A stretch of 64,000 nt of DNA from Gillisella vitis (GTDB taxonomy: Bacteria > Pseudomonadota > Alphaproteobacteria > Rhizobiales > Rhizobiaceae): the NCBI RefSeq assembly GCF_014204625.1, contig NZ_JACHLU010000007.1:143019-207018 (forward strand), read 5' to 3'. The translations under genes and the position numbers were made by a program. Of this stretch, positions 1 through 7,908 are shown piece by piece; the stretch's first letter is position 1; each line of letters opens with the position of its first letter. The notes beneath the pieces are model-generated. The model was not told the origin of the DNA. It worked only from the letters and a program-made list of their open reading frames with translations, and made no database searches.

Positions 1-383
1 TCGTGAATAATGCCCGCCACCGTCTCACCGTGCACAACCACGGCGAGATTGGTGCCAAATGTGGGCAAACCCGCCTGAAAATTGAAGGTGCCATCCACCG
101 GGTCAATCACAAAGGCAAGCTCCACATCCTTCAACGCGCCAATCAGGGCCGGATTGGTCTCGCAGGCCTCTTCGCCCACCACCAATGCCTTTGGCCAGCG
201 GGCCAGGAATGCCTCAGCCATCCGCTTTTCTGACAAAAGATCGGCATCGGTCACAAGATCAATGGAGGACTTCTTTTCTGTGACATCGCTGGCATTCAAC
301 CGGCGAAAACGGGGCATGATTTCAGTGGCGGCGGCATCCTTGACGATGGCGAGGACGGCGTCGATATCACGATCTTTAAACAC
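1..383 (-). CDS. Inositol monophosphatase family protein (3' part cut by window edge)
   Basis: N-terminal 127 residues of a gene running off the left edge. The family hydrolyses phosphate monoesters such as inositol-1-phosphate or 3'(2'),5'-bisphosphate nucleotides with two to three Mg2+ ions. Visible signatures are the Glu pair at residues 71-72, the metal-binding D-P-V-D-G-T block at 94-99 and a conserved T-D-A-D at 45-48. The start is a GTG at 381-383; an internal ATG (residue 23) would cut into the first helix. It follows ttcA with a 27-base gap on the same strand, so the two may be co-transcribed. The substrate cannot be assigned; CysQ, SuhB and histidinol-phosphatase subtypes share these motifs. 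Confidence 0.85.
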   Translation of the reverse strand, partial: MFKDRDIDAVLAIVKDAAATEIMPRFRRLNASDVTEKKSSIDLVTDADLLSEKRMAEAFLARWPKALVVGEEACETNPALIGALKDVELAFVIDPVDGTFNFQAGLPTFGTNLAVVVHGETVAGIIH

Positions 384-410
384 GGGCAGTTTCCTATCTG
401 GCGTAAACGT

Positions 411-1310
411 TCAATCGCCCTGCCTGCTCTCGGCCTGTGACGGTGTCATGACAATCAGGCCGGAAAAATCAAAAAGTGATGGATCCAGAAGATGGGAAGG
501 ATTCACATGGGATAGGGCGCGTAGCATTGTGTCTTTGCGACCCGGCATTTTCGCCTCAATCCCGGCCAGCATCTCTTTCATCGCATTGCGCTGAAGACCA
601 TCCTGAGAGCCGCAAAGATCGCAGGGAATGATAGGAAACTGCATGGCGGCTGCAAATTTGGCCAGATCATCTTCCGCCACATAGGCCAAAGGCCGCATGA
701 CAAACAGATCGCCCTCATCATTCAGCAGCTTGGCCGGCATGGTTGCCAGCCGCCCACCATGGAAGAAATTCATAAAGAAGGTTTCCAGAATATCTTCGCG
801 GTGATGGCCCAGCACCAGCGCATCACACCCCTCTTCACGGGCAATACGGTAGAGATTGCCACGCCTGAGCCGCGAACAGAGCGAGCAATAGGTTGCGCCT
901 TGCGGCACTTTTTCCTTCACCACCGAATAGGTATCCCGATATTCGATACGATGGGGAACGCCGATCGATGTCAGATAGTCCGGTAAAACATGTTTTGGAA
1001 AATTCGGCTGCCCCTGATCGAGATTGCAGGCCAACAGCTCGACTGGCAAAAGGCCACGCCATTTCAGATCCAGCAGCAGCGCCAGCAGACCATAGCTGTC
1101 CTTGCCGCCTGAGAGGCCAATCAGCCAGCGTTTCTGGCCTTTCAGCATATCAAAATCATCAATGGCCTGCCGCAATTGCCGCAGCAGCCGCTTGCGCAGC
1201 TTGTTGAACGAAACAGAGCGCGGCGCCGTAGCAAACAGCGGATGGCTGGGCGCACCCTCCGGCCCGTCTTCGGCAATGTCTGTATCGGAAGCGGAAAAAG
1301 CGAGGGTCAT
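411..1310 (-). CDS. ttcA: tRNA 2-thiocytidine(32) synthetase TtcA
   Basis: ATP-dependent sulfur transferase that thiolates cytidine 32 in tRNA anticodon loops, cytoplasmic, using an Fe-S cluster. The 299-residue product has the PP-loop S-G-G-K-D-S at about residues 67-72, one C-x-x-C pair at 142/145 (C-S-L-C) and a second at 230/233 (C-D-L-C), the arrangement of the TtcA family. An L-G-H-H-R-E-D segment near 167 is the conserved LGHH motif. The longest frame begins at a TTG two codons upstream; the ATG at 1308-1310 was chosen. The N-terminal 30 residues are acidic and probably disordered. Confidence 0.93.
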   Translation of the reverse strand: MTLAFSASDTDIAEDGPEGAPSHPLFATAPRSVSFNKLRKRLLRQLRQAIDDFDMLKGQKRWLIGLSGGKDSYGLLALLLDLKWRGLLPVELLACNLDQGQPNFPKHVLPDYLTSIGVPHRIEYRDTYSVVKEKVPQGATYCSLCSRLRRGNLYRIAREEGCDALVLGHHREDILETFFMNFFHGGRLATMPAKLLNDEGDLFVMRPLAYVAEDDLAKFAAAMQFPIIPCDLCGSQDGLQRNAMKEMLAGIEAKMPGRKDTMLRALSHVNPSHLLDPSLFDFSGLIVMTPSQAESRQGD

Positions 1311-1344
1311 GGGCAAGCAGGCCTTGTGAAATGGGTATGCGCTG

Positions 1345-2145
1345 TTACTGCCGCATCAATTCAGTAAATTCAACCTCGCGCGCATCCACAAGAGAGTCAC
1401 GCGCCACCAAAAGAGCGTCACCATGGCCGGGATGGCACATGACAATGGCACCTTCCGGCGCATTTTCCTTAAAATACTGCAATGCCGCCGGAAAACTTTC
1501 CGGCTTGCGCCAATCATAGAAGCCCATCAATGGCCCGCGAACTTTATAGCCCGCAGCCTCCATGTCCTCTGCAAACCCTTGGGCGATTCGCTCCACGATG
1601 GCAATTTTACCACGGATGGCAAGGCCGCTTGCCAATCCCCCATCGGGCGCACCGCGCAACCATGGCCCCGTGCCGCGCGGGCTGATCAACAGATCACGCC
1701 GTGCAATCAACCATTCCCGCACCACGGGAAAGAAATGCACATGTTGATGACCATCAATATAATCGGGCACCCGGCCCACCACATCAATAAACGCATTCAA
1801 TTGCGCATCCAGCTCACGCTGAAGCTTGCCCTTGTCGACGCTGCCCAGAATCCATTGGGCAATGCGCTTGCGCATTGAGCACATCACCCGCACGCCACTC
1901 AATGGCATGAAATCCGTCAAGGTGAGATGCAGGCCCACTTCGGCTCCGCTTTGCTCAATTACAGGCATCAGCAGAGCTGCCGCGTCGGGCCACTCTGGAA
2001 ACAAAGTCATACAACTTGTTCCGGCAATTTTGCCTTCAGACAACAAAGATCGAATAGCTTTATCGACACCGGGCGACAAACCATAATCGTCTGCCACGAG
2101 GTGCAATGGCTTCTCCTGCATAGTCACATCAACCATTATTTTCAT
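1345..2145 (-). CDS. ChbG/HpnK (YdjC) family carbohydrate deacetylase, NaxD-like
   Basis: A 266-residue YdjC-fold deacetylase, a metal-dependent enzyme family that removes acetyl groups from N-acetylated sugars. Visible are the N-terminal A-D-D-Y-G metal motif (about 18-22), G-L-H-L-T-L (about 71-76) and D-G-H-Q-H-V-H (about 131-137). It is the third gene of a GT39-GT2-YdjC cassette and overlaps the GT2 stop by 17 bases, which suggests translational coupling. In Francisella, the YdjC protein NaxD deacetylates undecaprenyl-phosphate-GalNAc before transfer to lipid A, and Bordetella has a comparable Lgm cassette; by context this gene may do the same. The hopanoid enzyme HpnK is the main alternative, but no hopanoid genes are visible. 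No clear Shine-Dalgarno precedes the chosen ATG; later ATGs at residues 4 and 9 are possible. Confidence 0.88.
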   Translation of the reverse strand: MKIMVDVTMQEKPLHLVADDYGLSPGVDKAIRSLLSEGKIAGTSCMTLFPEWPDAAALLMPVIEQSGAEVGLHLTLTDFMPLSGVRVMCSMRKRIAQWILGSVDKGKLQRELDAQLNAFIDVVGRVPDYIDGHQHVHFFPVVREWLIARRDLLISPRGTGPWLRGAPDGGLASGLAIRGKIAIVERIAQGFAEDMEAAGYKVRGPLMGFYDWRKPESFPAALQYFKENAPEGAIVMCHPGHGDALLVARDSLVDAREVEFTELMRQ

Positions 2146-3088
2146 TTTTATCGGAGTGGTGCAAACGCCGCACGAGATACAAGGGTCTATCCTTCACTTC
2201 GCCAACGGCCACCCATATATATTCTCCCAGCAAGCCAAGCAATGCCAGATTGAAGCCTCCGAGCACTGTTACCGCAGACATCAGACTGGGATAGCCAGGC
2301 ACATCGGCCCCATAGAGCAAAGCCGTGACAATAATATTCACGCCATAGGCCATGCCGCCAAGGCCAACCAGCAGCCCCATGATGGAAACAAGGCGCAAGG
2401 GAATGGCGGTAAACGAGGTGATTCCCTCAAGTGATAAGGTCAAAAGTGCCAGTTTCGACCATTTGGTTGCCCCCGCCACGCGCTCATCGGGCACATAGTG
2501 AATGGCCTTTTGCCGAAAGCCGAGCCAGGCATAAAGTCCTTTGTTGAAGCGGCGTTTGTCCCGCACTTTCAGCAGCGCATCAACAGCCGCGCGACGCATA
2601 ATGCGAAAATCCCCGGCATTGGCCGGAATCGTAAAGCGCTGGCGGGCATTGATCAGCCAGTAAAACAGCTCGCCCAGCACAGCCTTGCGCATTGACTCAT
2701 CTTTGCGGTCATCGCGGATTGTATAGACCACATCGAGCTGCGCATCGGCCATCAGCGCGTCAATCATGTCCAGACAAACGTGATAGGGATGTTGCAAATC
2801 GGCATCGACCATCATCACGAAATCGCCACGGCTTTCTTCAATCCCGGCAAACAGCGCGATTTCCTTGCCAAAATTGCGGGATAGCTCGACAATACGCCAG
2901 TCACCCTCCAGCGCAGTCTTGTAGCGCTCAATGCTGTCATCCTGGCTTCCGTCATCCACCAGCACGACTTCCAGATCAAGATTGTGCCGCTGCCTGACCT
3001 CCGCTTTCAGCTTCGCCACAAACGCTGCGAACTGATGCACGGTATCGCGCTCATTCAAAAACGGAACCACAAGCGAGAGAAGTGACAC
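2129..3088 (-). CDS. GT2 polyprenyl-phosphate glycosyltransferase (ArnC/FlmF-like)
   Basis: A 319-residue family 2 glycosyltransferase that probably loads a sugar onto undecaprenyl phosphate at the cytoplasmic face. The N-terminal GT-A domain shows V-V-P-F-L-N-E, V-D-D-G-S-Q-D and the DxD-type V-D-A-D-L-Q-H-P. Two hydrophobic membrane helices follow near the C terminus (about residues 220-245 and 260-290), as in ArnC, GtrB and DPM1-like proteins. The longest frame starts at a GTG that overlaps the upstream stop; the GTG at 3086-3088 is preferred because GAGGA lies seven bases before it and the protein then begins right at the GT2 fold. It lies between a GT39 transferase and a deacetylase. Confidence 0.9.
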   Translation of the reverse strand: MSLLSLVVPFLNERDTVHQFAAFVAKLKAEVRQRHNLDLEVVLVDDGSQDDSIERYKTALEGDWRIVELSRNFGKEIALFAGIEESRGDFVMMVDADLQHPYHVCLDMIDALMADAQLDVVYTIRDDRKDESMRKAVLGELFYWLINARQRFTIPANAGDFRIMRRAAVDALLKVRDKRRFNKGLYAWLGFRQKAIHYVPDERVAGATKWSKLALLTLSLEGITSFTAIPLRLVSIMGLLVGLGGMAYGVNIIVTALLYGADVPGYPSLMSAVTVLGGFNLALLGLLGEYIWVAVGEVKDRPLYLVRRLHHSDKNENNG

Positions 3089-3117
3089 GTTGTTTTCCTC
3101 AAATATTTCAGCGCCAA

Positions 3118-4623
3118 TCACGGCTGCTGCGGCCTTGCCAGAATTGCGCGAAACGCCCAGACTTTAGCACCCTTGAAATCCGGCAGTTTAAAATCAACCA
3201 CAAAAGCGTCTGTGCGTGTGCCGCGTAACCCATTGACCATGTCAAAGCAACTCTGGTCAGTCAGCGGGCAAATCAGGATAAAGCCGCGGCGATCAAAACT
3301 CTGGCGATCGATATAGCCTTTTGCGATGTCAAACGAGTTGTTTTCGAGGGTGATGGCCTTGTGGCGCGAATAAAAGTTAAAGGAATTGGCCAGCAATGCC
3401 TCACCACCGATGACAAAATTGTCGGTCCCGCCGCCGTATTTATCCCAATAATCATCCAGCACGACACTCATCTGCTGAAGCGGCATGGTTTTGTTATAGC
3501 CACCGCGATCGGTCAATTGCCCTTTCAGGAAGGGAGCAATGGCAACAATCACCACAAGATATACAACACCAACCAAGAAAGCCCCGGAAAGGTGCTGCTC
3601 CAGCGCCTGTGGCGGCACCAGCTTGCCAAACAGAACAACCACCGACAAAAACACCGGAATTGCCCAGACCACCGACAGATCCGCGCCCGCAAGGGCTGCA
3701 AAGATAATGGTGACCGGAATTGTCAGACCACCAAAATACAACAGCGCCCTGCCCTCGACGCTTTGCTTCAACTCCCGAACAGAGGCCCACCAGAACAGGG
3801 GCTGGCCATCGCCGCGCCTGCGGGTCAATCCGGCCAGCAAAAGCGCGGGCAGCATATAGGCAACCACACCACCGAGAAATTTAAACAGAGCCAGCACAAA
3901 GCTTTTTACGCCACCCTCGCCCTGCTCATCGGCATAGACGATCGGCAGGAAATCATTGTTCACCAGCCAGATGAAGTGCGGAACAAAGGCGATGATCGAG
4001 ACGACAGCAGCCACAGCACCAAATTTTGACAGGAGAATTTTGCGCGCTTCAACGTCTGCAATCGCATGGATCAACAACGTCACCAGCAGCACGGCCGAGT
4101 AATATTTTGTCAGCATGGCGGCCGTAGCCAACAGCCCCAGAATAACCGCATCCGCCAACCGCTGCTTTTCAAGCCCCCTGAGGTAAAATAGGAAAATAGC
4201 CGCCCAGATCGGCGTCATCGCCGTATTGGCATTGTATTTGATGGCCTGAAACGACAAAGCAGGCACAACCACCGCCGCCAGCACCACAAACAGCTGATAG
4301 TTTTTCGAGCCATAGCGTGCGGCAATGCGCCAGATCAGCACCAGCGTTGCGGCGGCATTCAGCGCCGCAAACAGATAGTAGAAAAAATCGGTTTTGGGAA
4401 AGAGCGAAAACCAGCCTGCAACCAGCCAGCCAAACAAGGGCGGATGCTTGAAATAGCCCCATTGCCACAACACGCCCCAGGCATAGTTTTCCGCCATGTC
4501 GCCATAGCCATCGAGATTAACCCGTGACAGTGTGGCGTGCAGCGTCAGGGCGACAACAAATGCGCCAATAAACAGCAGGATCGCCCGTGAGCCAAACTGC
4601 TTTCCCATGCCCATCATCTTCAT
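3118..4623 (-). CDS. GT39 (ArnT/PMT-like) membrane glycosyltransferase
   Basis: Roughly 500-residue multi-pass membrane protein with about ten or more hydrophobic helices. The first periplasmic loop has acidic residues in L-D-G-Y-G-D-M-A-E-N and then K-H-P-P-L, typical of GT39 enzymes such as ArnT, FlmK and RgtA-type transferases that move a sugar from an undecaprenyl-phosphate carrier to lipid A or another envelope acceptor. It is the first gene of the cassette. The longest frame opens with a TTG; the ATG at 4621-4623 follows AGAGGA closely, and nearby ATGs two to five codons downstream are equally plausible. Acceptor and sugar are inferred only from context. Confidence 0.9.
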   Translation of the reverse strand: MKMMGMGKQFGSRAILLFIGAFVVALTLHATLSRVNLDGYGDMAENYAWGVLWQWGYFKHPPLFGWLVAGWFSLFPKTDFFYYLFAALNAAATLVLIWRIAARYGSKNYQLFVVLAAVVVPALSFQAIKYNANTAMTPIWAAIFLFYLRGLEKQRLADAVILGLLATAAMLTKYYSAVLLVTLLIHAIADVEARKILLSKFGAVAAVVSIIAFVPHFIWLVNNDFLPIVYADEQGEGGVKSFVLALFKFLGGVVAYMLPALLLAGLTRRRGDGQPLFWWASVRELKQSVEGRALLYFGGLTIPVTIIFAALAGADLSVVWAIPVFLSVVVLFGKLVPPQALEQHLSGAFLVGVVYLVVIVAIAPFLKGQLTDRGGYNKTMPLQQMSVVLDDYWDKYGGGTDNFVIGGEALLANSFNFYSRHKAITLENNSFDIAKGYIDRQSFDRRGFILICPLTDQSCFDMVNGLRGTRTDAFVVDFKLPDFKGAKVWAFRAILARPQQP

Positions 4624-4691
4624 TGATCCTCTCGGCGCTTGCAAACATGCCTCTTCAGCGCCGTTCTCTAAAGTTTTTTAGGGAGAGCAGC

Positions 4692-4720
4692 GACATATCT
4701 GTCGTTGTAGTTCATCACAA
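4692..4720 (-). promoter_or_regulatory. Candidate promoter with operator-like dyad for the glycolipid cassette
   Basis: On the minus strand TTGTGA (4715-4720) and TATGTC (4692-4697) are spaced by 17 bases, about 70 bases before the GT39 start. The -10 hexamer lies inside a dyad, CGACA-TATC-TGTCG on the plus strand (4691-4704). A dyad over the -10 could be a regulator site. The protein that would bind is unknown. Confidence 0.42.
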
Positions 4721-4742
4721 AAACGTTTTCGGTCGCAGCATT

Positions 4743-5669
4743 CTAATTGCCAAACACGGACCAACCCGTGCGGGTGGCCAGCATTTCCAGCGCTTCCGAG
4801 CCAAGCGCGGAATTGCCAACCTTGTTCAACCCCGGCGACCACACAGCAATTGAGGCCTTGCCCGGCGCAATGGCCATGATTCCGCCGCCGACGCCGCTCT
4901 TCCCCGGCAGGCCGACGTGATAGGCAAAATCGCCCGAACCATCATAATGGCCGCACATCAACATCAAGGCGTTGATACGCCGTGCCCGCTTGGGTGACAC
5001 CACAGAGAAGCCCGTGAGCGGATTGGTGCCCCGGTTGGCCAGATAAAGACCCGCATGGGACAATTGCACGCAATTCATCGATAAGGCGCATTGATGAAAG
5101 TAAACGCCCAGAACCAGCTCCACCGCGTGCTCCAGATTGCCGAAGCCGCGCATGAAATTGGCCAGAGCAAAATTGCGATAGCCGGTCAAATGTTCTGACT
5201 TCGCTACCTTTTCATCAATGGTGATCGTGTCATCATCGGCAAGATAGCGCATGAAGCGCAAAAACTCGCCAATGGCCTCGCGTGGCTTATGGCCTGCCAA
5301 GACCATATCCGTCACCACAATCGCACCGGCATTGATAAACGGATTGCGCGGGATGCCGTGCTCATGCTCCAGCTGAACGATGGAGTTGAAGGACGAACCA
5401 GACGGCTCACGCCCCACCCGTTTCCAGATGCTTTCACCCATCTTGCCAAGCGCCAGCGTCAGCATGAACACTTTGGAAATACTCTGGATGGAAAATGGCA
5501 CAGCCGCATCGCCCGCTGTGACAGTTTGACCATCCACCGTGGTGATGGCAATACCAAACTGCTTCGGGTCAACCCGTGCCAGTTCAGGAATATAATCGGC
5601 CACCTTGCCTTCACCCAACCGGGAAGACACCTGAGCCACAATATCATTGACAATCGCTTGCAGATCCAT
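4743..5669 (-). CDS. glsA: Glutaminase A
   Basis: Hydrolyses L-glutamine to glutamate and ammonia in the cytoplasm. The 308-residue length is normal for bacterial GlsA. The catalytic S-x-x-K motif (S-I-S-K, about residues 62-65) is present, as are N-P-F-I-N-A-G-A near 110 and the C-terminal [10 protein letters not shown] block of the beta-lactamase-like fold. It sits alone between the glycolipid cassette and rpsD, both on the same strand, with about 100 bases on either side. A terminator lies upstream, so it probably has its own promoter. The start is the first ATG. Confidence 0.95.
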   Translation of the reverse strand: MDLQAIVNDIVAQVSSRLGEGKVADYIPELARVDPKQFGIAITTVDGQTVTAGDAAVPFSIQSISKVFMLTLALGKMGESIWKRVGREPSGSSFNSIVQLEHEHGIPRNPFINAGAIVVTDMVLAGHKPREAIGEFLRFMRYLADDDTITIDEKVAKSEHLTGYRNFALANFMRGFGNLEHAVELVLGVYFHQCALSMNCVQLSHAGLYLANRGTNPLTGFSVVSPKRARRINALMLMCGHYDGSGDFAYHVGLPGKSGVGGGIMAIAPGKASIAVWSPGLNKVGNSALGSEALEMLATRTGWSVFGN

Positions 5670-5730
5670 CCGCTTACCTCACCCATTCGTCGCATGATAT
5701 GACGACAGATTTTGCTGCACTGCAAACAGA

Positions 5731-5755
5731 AAAAGCCGCCCATAGGGCGGCTTTT
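5731..5755 (-). terminator. Rho-independent terminator of rpsD
   Basis: Perfect 11-bp stem (AAAAGCCGCCC / GGGCGGCTTTT) with an ATA loop, 20 bases past the rpsD stop. The A and T ends give a U tract in either direction; the flanking genes make the minus strand the likely user. Confidence 0.85.
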
Positions 5756-5774
5756 CCAAAATTCAAAATCACAC

Positions 5775-6392
5775 TTAGCGCGAATAGAATTCGACGACCA
5801 GCTGTGGCTCCATAACAACAGCGTAAGGAACATCAGACAGGGTTGGTACGCGAACAAACGTCGCAACCATCTTGTTGTGATCAACTTCGATGTAATCAGG
5901 AACATCACGCTCAGCAAGCTGAACCGATTCCAGAACCGTTACCAGCTGCTTGGACTTCTGACGCACTTCAATCACGTCACCAGCCTTACAACGGTAAGAA
6001 CCAATGTTGACCTTCACGCCGTTAACTGTGACGTGGCCGTGGTTGATGAACTGACGCGAAGCGAAAACAGTCGGTACGAACTTGGCGCGGTAGACGATGG
6101 CGTCCAGACGCGATTCAAGCAGACCGATCAGGTTTTCAGAGGTATCGCCCTTACGACGGTTTGCTTCGTCGTAAGTTGCGCGGAACTGCTTTTCGCGCAG
6201 ATCGCCGTAGTAGCCCTTGAGCTTCTGCTTGGCGCGCAGCTGAACACCGAAGTCAGACAGCTTGCCCTTGCGACGCTGACCGTGCTGGCCAGGGCCGTAT
6301 TCGCGGCGGTTGACTGGGGACTTAGGACGACCCCAGATATTTTCGCCCATACGGCGGTCAATTTTATACTTGGAAGATGCGCGCTTGCTCAT
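5775..6392 (-). CDS. rpsD: 30S ribosomal protein S4
   Basis: Primary 16S rRNA-binding protein of the small subunit, 205 residues. The N terminus ([12 protein letters not shown]) and the S4 RNA-binding domain around residues 95-155 ([19 protein letters not shown]) are clear. The longest frame adds 18 residues that do not belong to S4; the start at 6390-6392 has GGA upstream. It is monocistronic with its own promoter and terminator, far from the alpha operon in this window. Whether S4 autoregulates this copy cannot be seen. Confidence 0.97.
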   Translation of the reverse strand: MSKRASSKYKIDRRMGENIWGRPKSPVNRREYGPGQHGQRRKGKLSDFGVQLRAKQKLKGYYGDLREKQFRATYDEANRRKGDTSENLIGLLESRLDAIVYRAKFVPTVFASRQFINHGHVTVNGVKVNIGSYRCKAGDVIEVRQKSKQLVTVLESVQLAERDVPDYIEVDHNKMVATFVRVPTLSDVPYAVVMEPQLVVEFYSR

Positions 6393-6562
6393 CGTATTTC
6401 CTTTTATTTTTATAGGATGATTTCTCAGCCTGTTTTTCGGAAACACGCCCTCCTTTGGATTGCCTTGTCGGCGTTCCTGACAGGCTGCTCACGCTAAGCT
6501 AGCGGAACAGCCACGGGACATGTCATGAAAACACCGGGCGTTACCACCCGGCGTTGGAGGGG

Positions 6563-6591
6563 TCTCTAAGCAGGCTGCACATAAATGTCAA
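6563..6591 (-). promoter_or_regulatory. Sigma-70 type promoter of rpsD
   Basis: On the minus strand, a perfect TTGACA (6586-6591), a 17-base spacer and TAGAGA (6563-6568) lie about 170 bases before the rpsD start. This predicts a long 5' leader that could carry translational control. Confidence 0.62.
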
Positions 6592-6607
6592 GCGCTCCAG
6601 CATCGTG

Positions 6608-6642
6608 AGTTTTATCAAACACCGCCAGGATGCGATAAAACT
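6608..6642. promoter_or_regulatory. Operator-like inverted repeat between rpsD and terC-like gene
   Basis: Perfect 9-bp arms AGTTTTATC (6608-6616) and GATAAAACT (6634-6642) separated by 17 bases, in the divergent rpsD/terC-like spacer (6393-6836). It lies just upstream of the rpsD -35 box and about 80 bases before a possible plus-strand promoter. It may bind a dimeric regulator or be a hairpin. Apart from this and the two promoter candidates, nothing else is recognised in this 444-base gap. Confidence 0.35.
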
Positions 6643-6717
6643 TTAAATGCGCCGCATAATTCTCTCCTGATATCGATTGCTGTTTTAGACGGAAAATTAT
6701 CTGGCGGCTCTTGAACT

Positions 6718-6748
6718 TTGACACTTGCTTTCACATTTACGTGTTTAA
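6718..6748 (+). promoter_or_regulatory. Weak promoter candidate for the terC-like gene
   Basis: TTGACA at 6718-6723 is perfect, but the best -10 (GTTTAA, 6743-6748) is 19 bases away and poor. The position, about 90 bases before the start codon, fits. Confidence 0.3.
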
Positions 6749-6836
6749 ATGCAGTTCCGGGCCCCTCTGACGCGAGTGCCGGATACCCGTGATGTCGGAG
6801 CTGCAATCCAAAACCCTTCCGGCAAGGAATCCCTCA

Positions 6837-7823
6837 ATGGATTTTCTTTGGGTCGATTTAATGGGCAAGCCCACATGGATGTGGCTTTTCTTTATCGCAA
6901 TCGTTCTCTTTCTTCTTATTCTTGATCTTGGCCTGCTGCATAAAAACAGCAAAGAGATTGGCATGGCAGAAAGCTTTGCTTTCTCCGCCTTCTACATCAC
7001 GCTTGGCACATTGTTTGGCGGCTGGATATGGTGGCAGTCCGGTCCGCAGGCAGGCCTTGAATATCTCACCGGCTTTGTGATTGAAAAAAGCCTGGCGATG
7101 GACAATATCTTCGTCATTGCGATGATCTTTGGCTATTTCGCCATTCCGCGCGCTTATCAGCACCGCGTGTTGCTCTATGGCATCCTCGGCGTGATCGTGC
7201 TGCGCGGCATCATGATTGCAGCGGGCGCTGCCATTGTTGAAAGCTATCACTGGGTTCTGTATTTCTTCGCGGCTTTTCTGGTGTTTACCGGCATCAAAAT
7301 GCTGTTTGCCTCCGACTCGCATTATGATGTTGCGTCCAACCCGGTCCTCAAACTGGTCCGTCGATATTTTCCAGTGACTGACAAGCTTGAAGGTGACCGT
7401 TTCATCGTGCGCAAGCCAGATGAAAAAACCGGCAAGCTGAAGACCTATATCACACCGCTGTTGCTGGCACTGATCATGGTCGAATTCGTCGACCTGGTAT
7501 TTGCGGTGGATTCCATTCCGGCAATTTTCGCCATCACCACTGACCCTTATATCGTCTACACCTCAAATATCTTCGCTATTCTTGGCCTGCGCGCCCTGTA
7601 TTTCGCGCTTTCGGCCATGATCGAGCGATTTGCCTACCTGAAATATGCGTTGGCGGTGGTGTTGGTGTTCATCGGCTCCAAAATCTTCGTGGCAGACATG
7701 CTGGGTCTCGCCAAAATCCCGCCGCTGGTATCGCTGACGATCACGCTTGCTATTTTGGCCACGGGTATTTTTGGCTCGCTCTGGGCCACCCGCAAACAAA
7801 CCAAACAGGTCGACGTCGAATAA
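6837..7823 (+). CDS. TerC/Alx family integral membrane protein
   Basis: Inner-membrane protein of 328 residues with about nine hydrophobic helices. Conserved TerC segments are visible: E-K-S-L-A-M-D-N-I-F-V near residue 75 and E-F-V-D-L-V-F-A-V-D-S-I-P-A near 205, with acidic residues inside membrane helices. TerC/Alx proteins are linked to metal-ion (notably Mn2+) export and metalation of exported proteins, and to tellurite resistance when in a ter cluster; no ter partners are here, so the Alx-like role is more likely. The longest frame starts 16 codons earlier; the ATG at 6837 is preferred because AAGGA precedes it. A yybP-ykoY-type Mn riboswitch was looked for upstream and not recognised. 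Confidence 0.88.
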   Translation: MDFLWVDLMGKPTWMWLFFIAIVLFLLILDLGLLHKNSKEIGMAESFAFSAFYITLGTLFGGWIWWQSGPQAGLEYLTGFVIEKSLAMDNIFVIAMIFGYFAIPRAYQHRVLLYGILGVIVLRGIMIAAGAAIVESYHWVLYFFAAFLVFTGIKMLFASDSHYDVASNPVLKLVRRYFPVTDKLEGDRFIVRKPDEKTGKLKTYITPLLLALIMVEFVDLVFAVDSIPAIFAITTDPYIVYTSNIFAILGLRALYFALSAMIERFAYLKYALAVVLVFIGSKIFVADMLGLAKIPPLVSLTITLAILATGIFGSLWATRKQTKQVDVE

Positions 7824-7834
7824 TTGATGCCGTC

Positions 7835-7864
7835 TTCCGCCGTGGTGCATTCACCACGGCGGAA
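7835..7864 (+). terminator. Strong hairpin after the terC-like gene
   Basis: Perfect 13-bp stem TTCCGCCGTGGTG / CACCACGGCGGAA with a 4-base loop, 11 bases after the stop codon. The plus-strand tail is AAAACAGG rather than a U tract, so it may be an mRNA 3'-end stabiliser or a non-canonical terminator. Confidence 0.5.
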
Positions 7865-7908
7865 AACAGGTTTATAGCTGCAACACCGATGACAATTGGA
7901 ATGCACCT

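Noticed and set aside
6525..6556. Imperfect hairpin (ACCGGGCG ... CACCCGGC) upstream of rpsD
   Set aside because: Stem has two mismatches and no T tract; within the rpsD leader it may be incidental.
6593..6836. yybP-ykoY (Mn2+) riboswitch ahead of the TerC/Alx-like gene
   Set aside because: Such genes often carry one, but I could not match the conserved loop sequences or the expected pairing.
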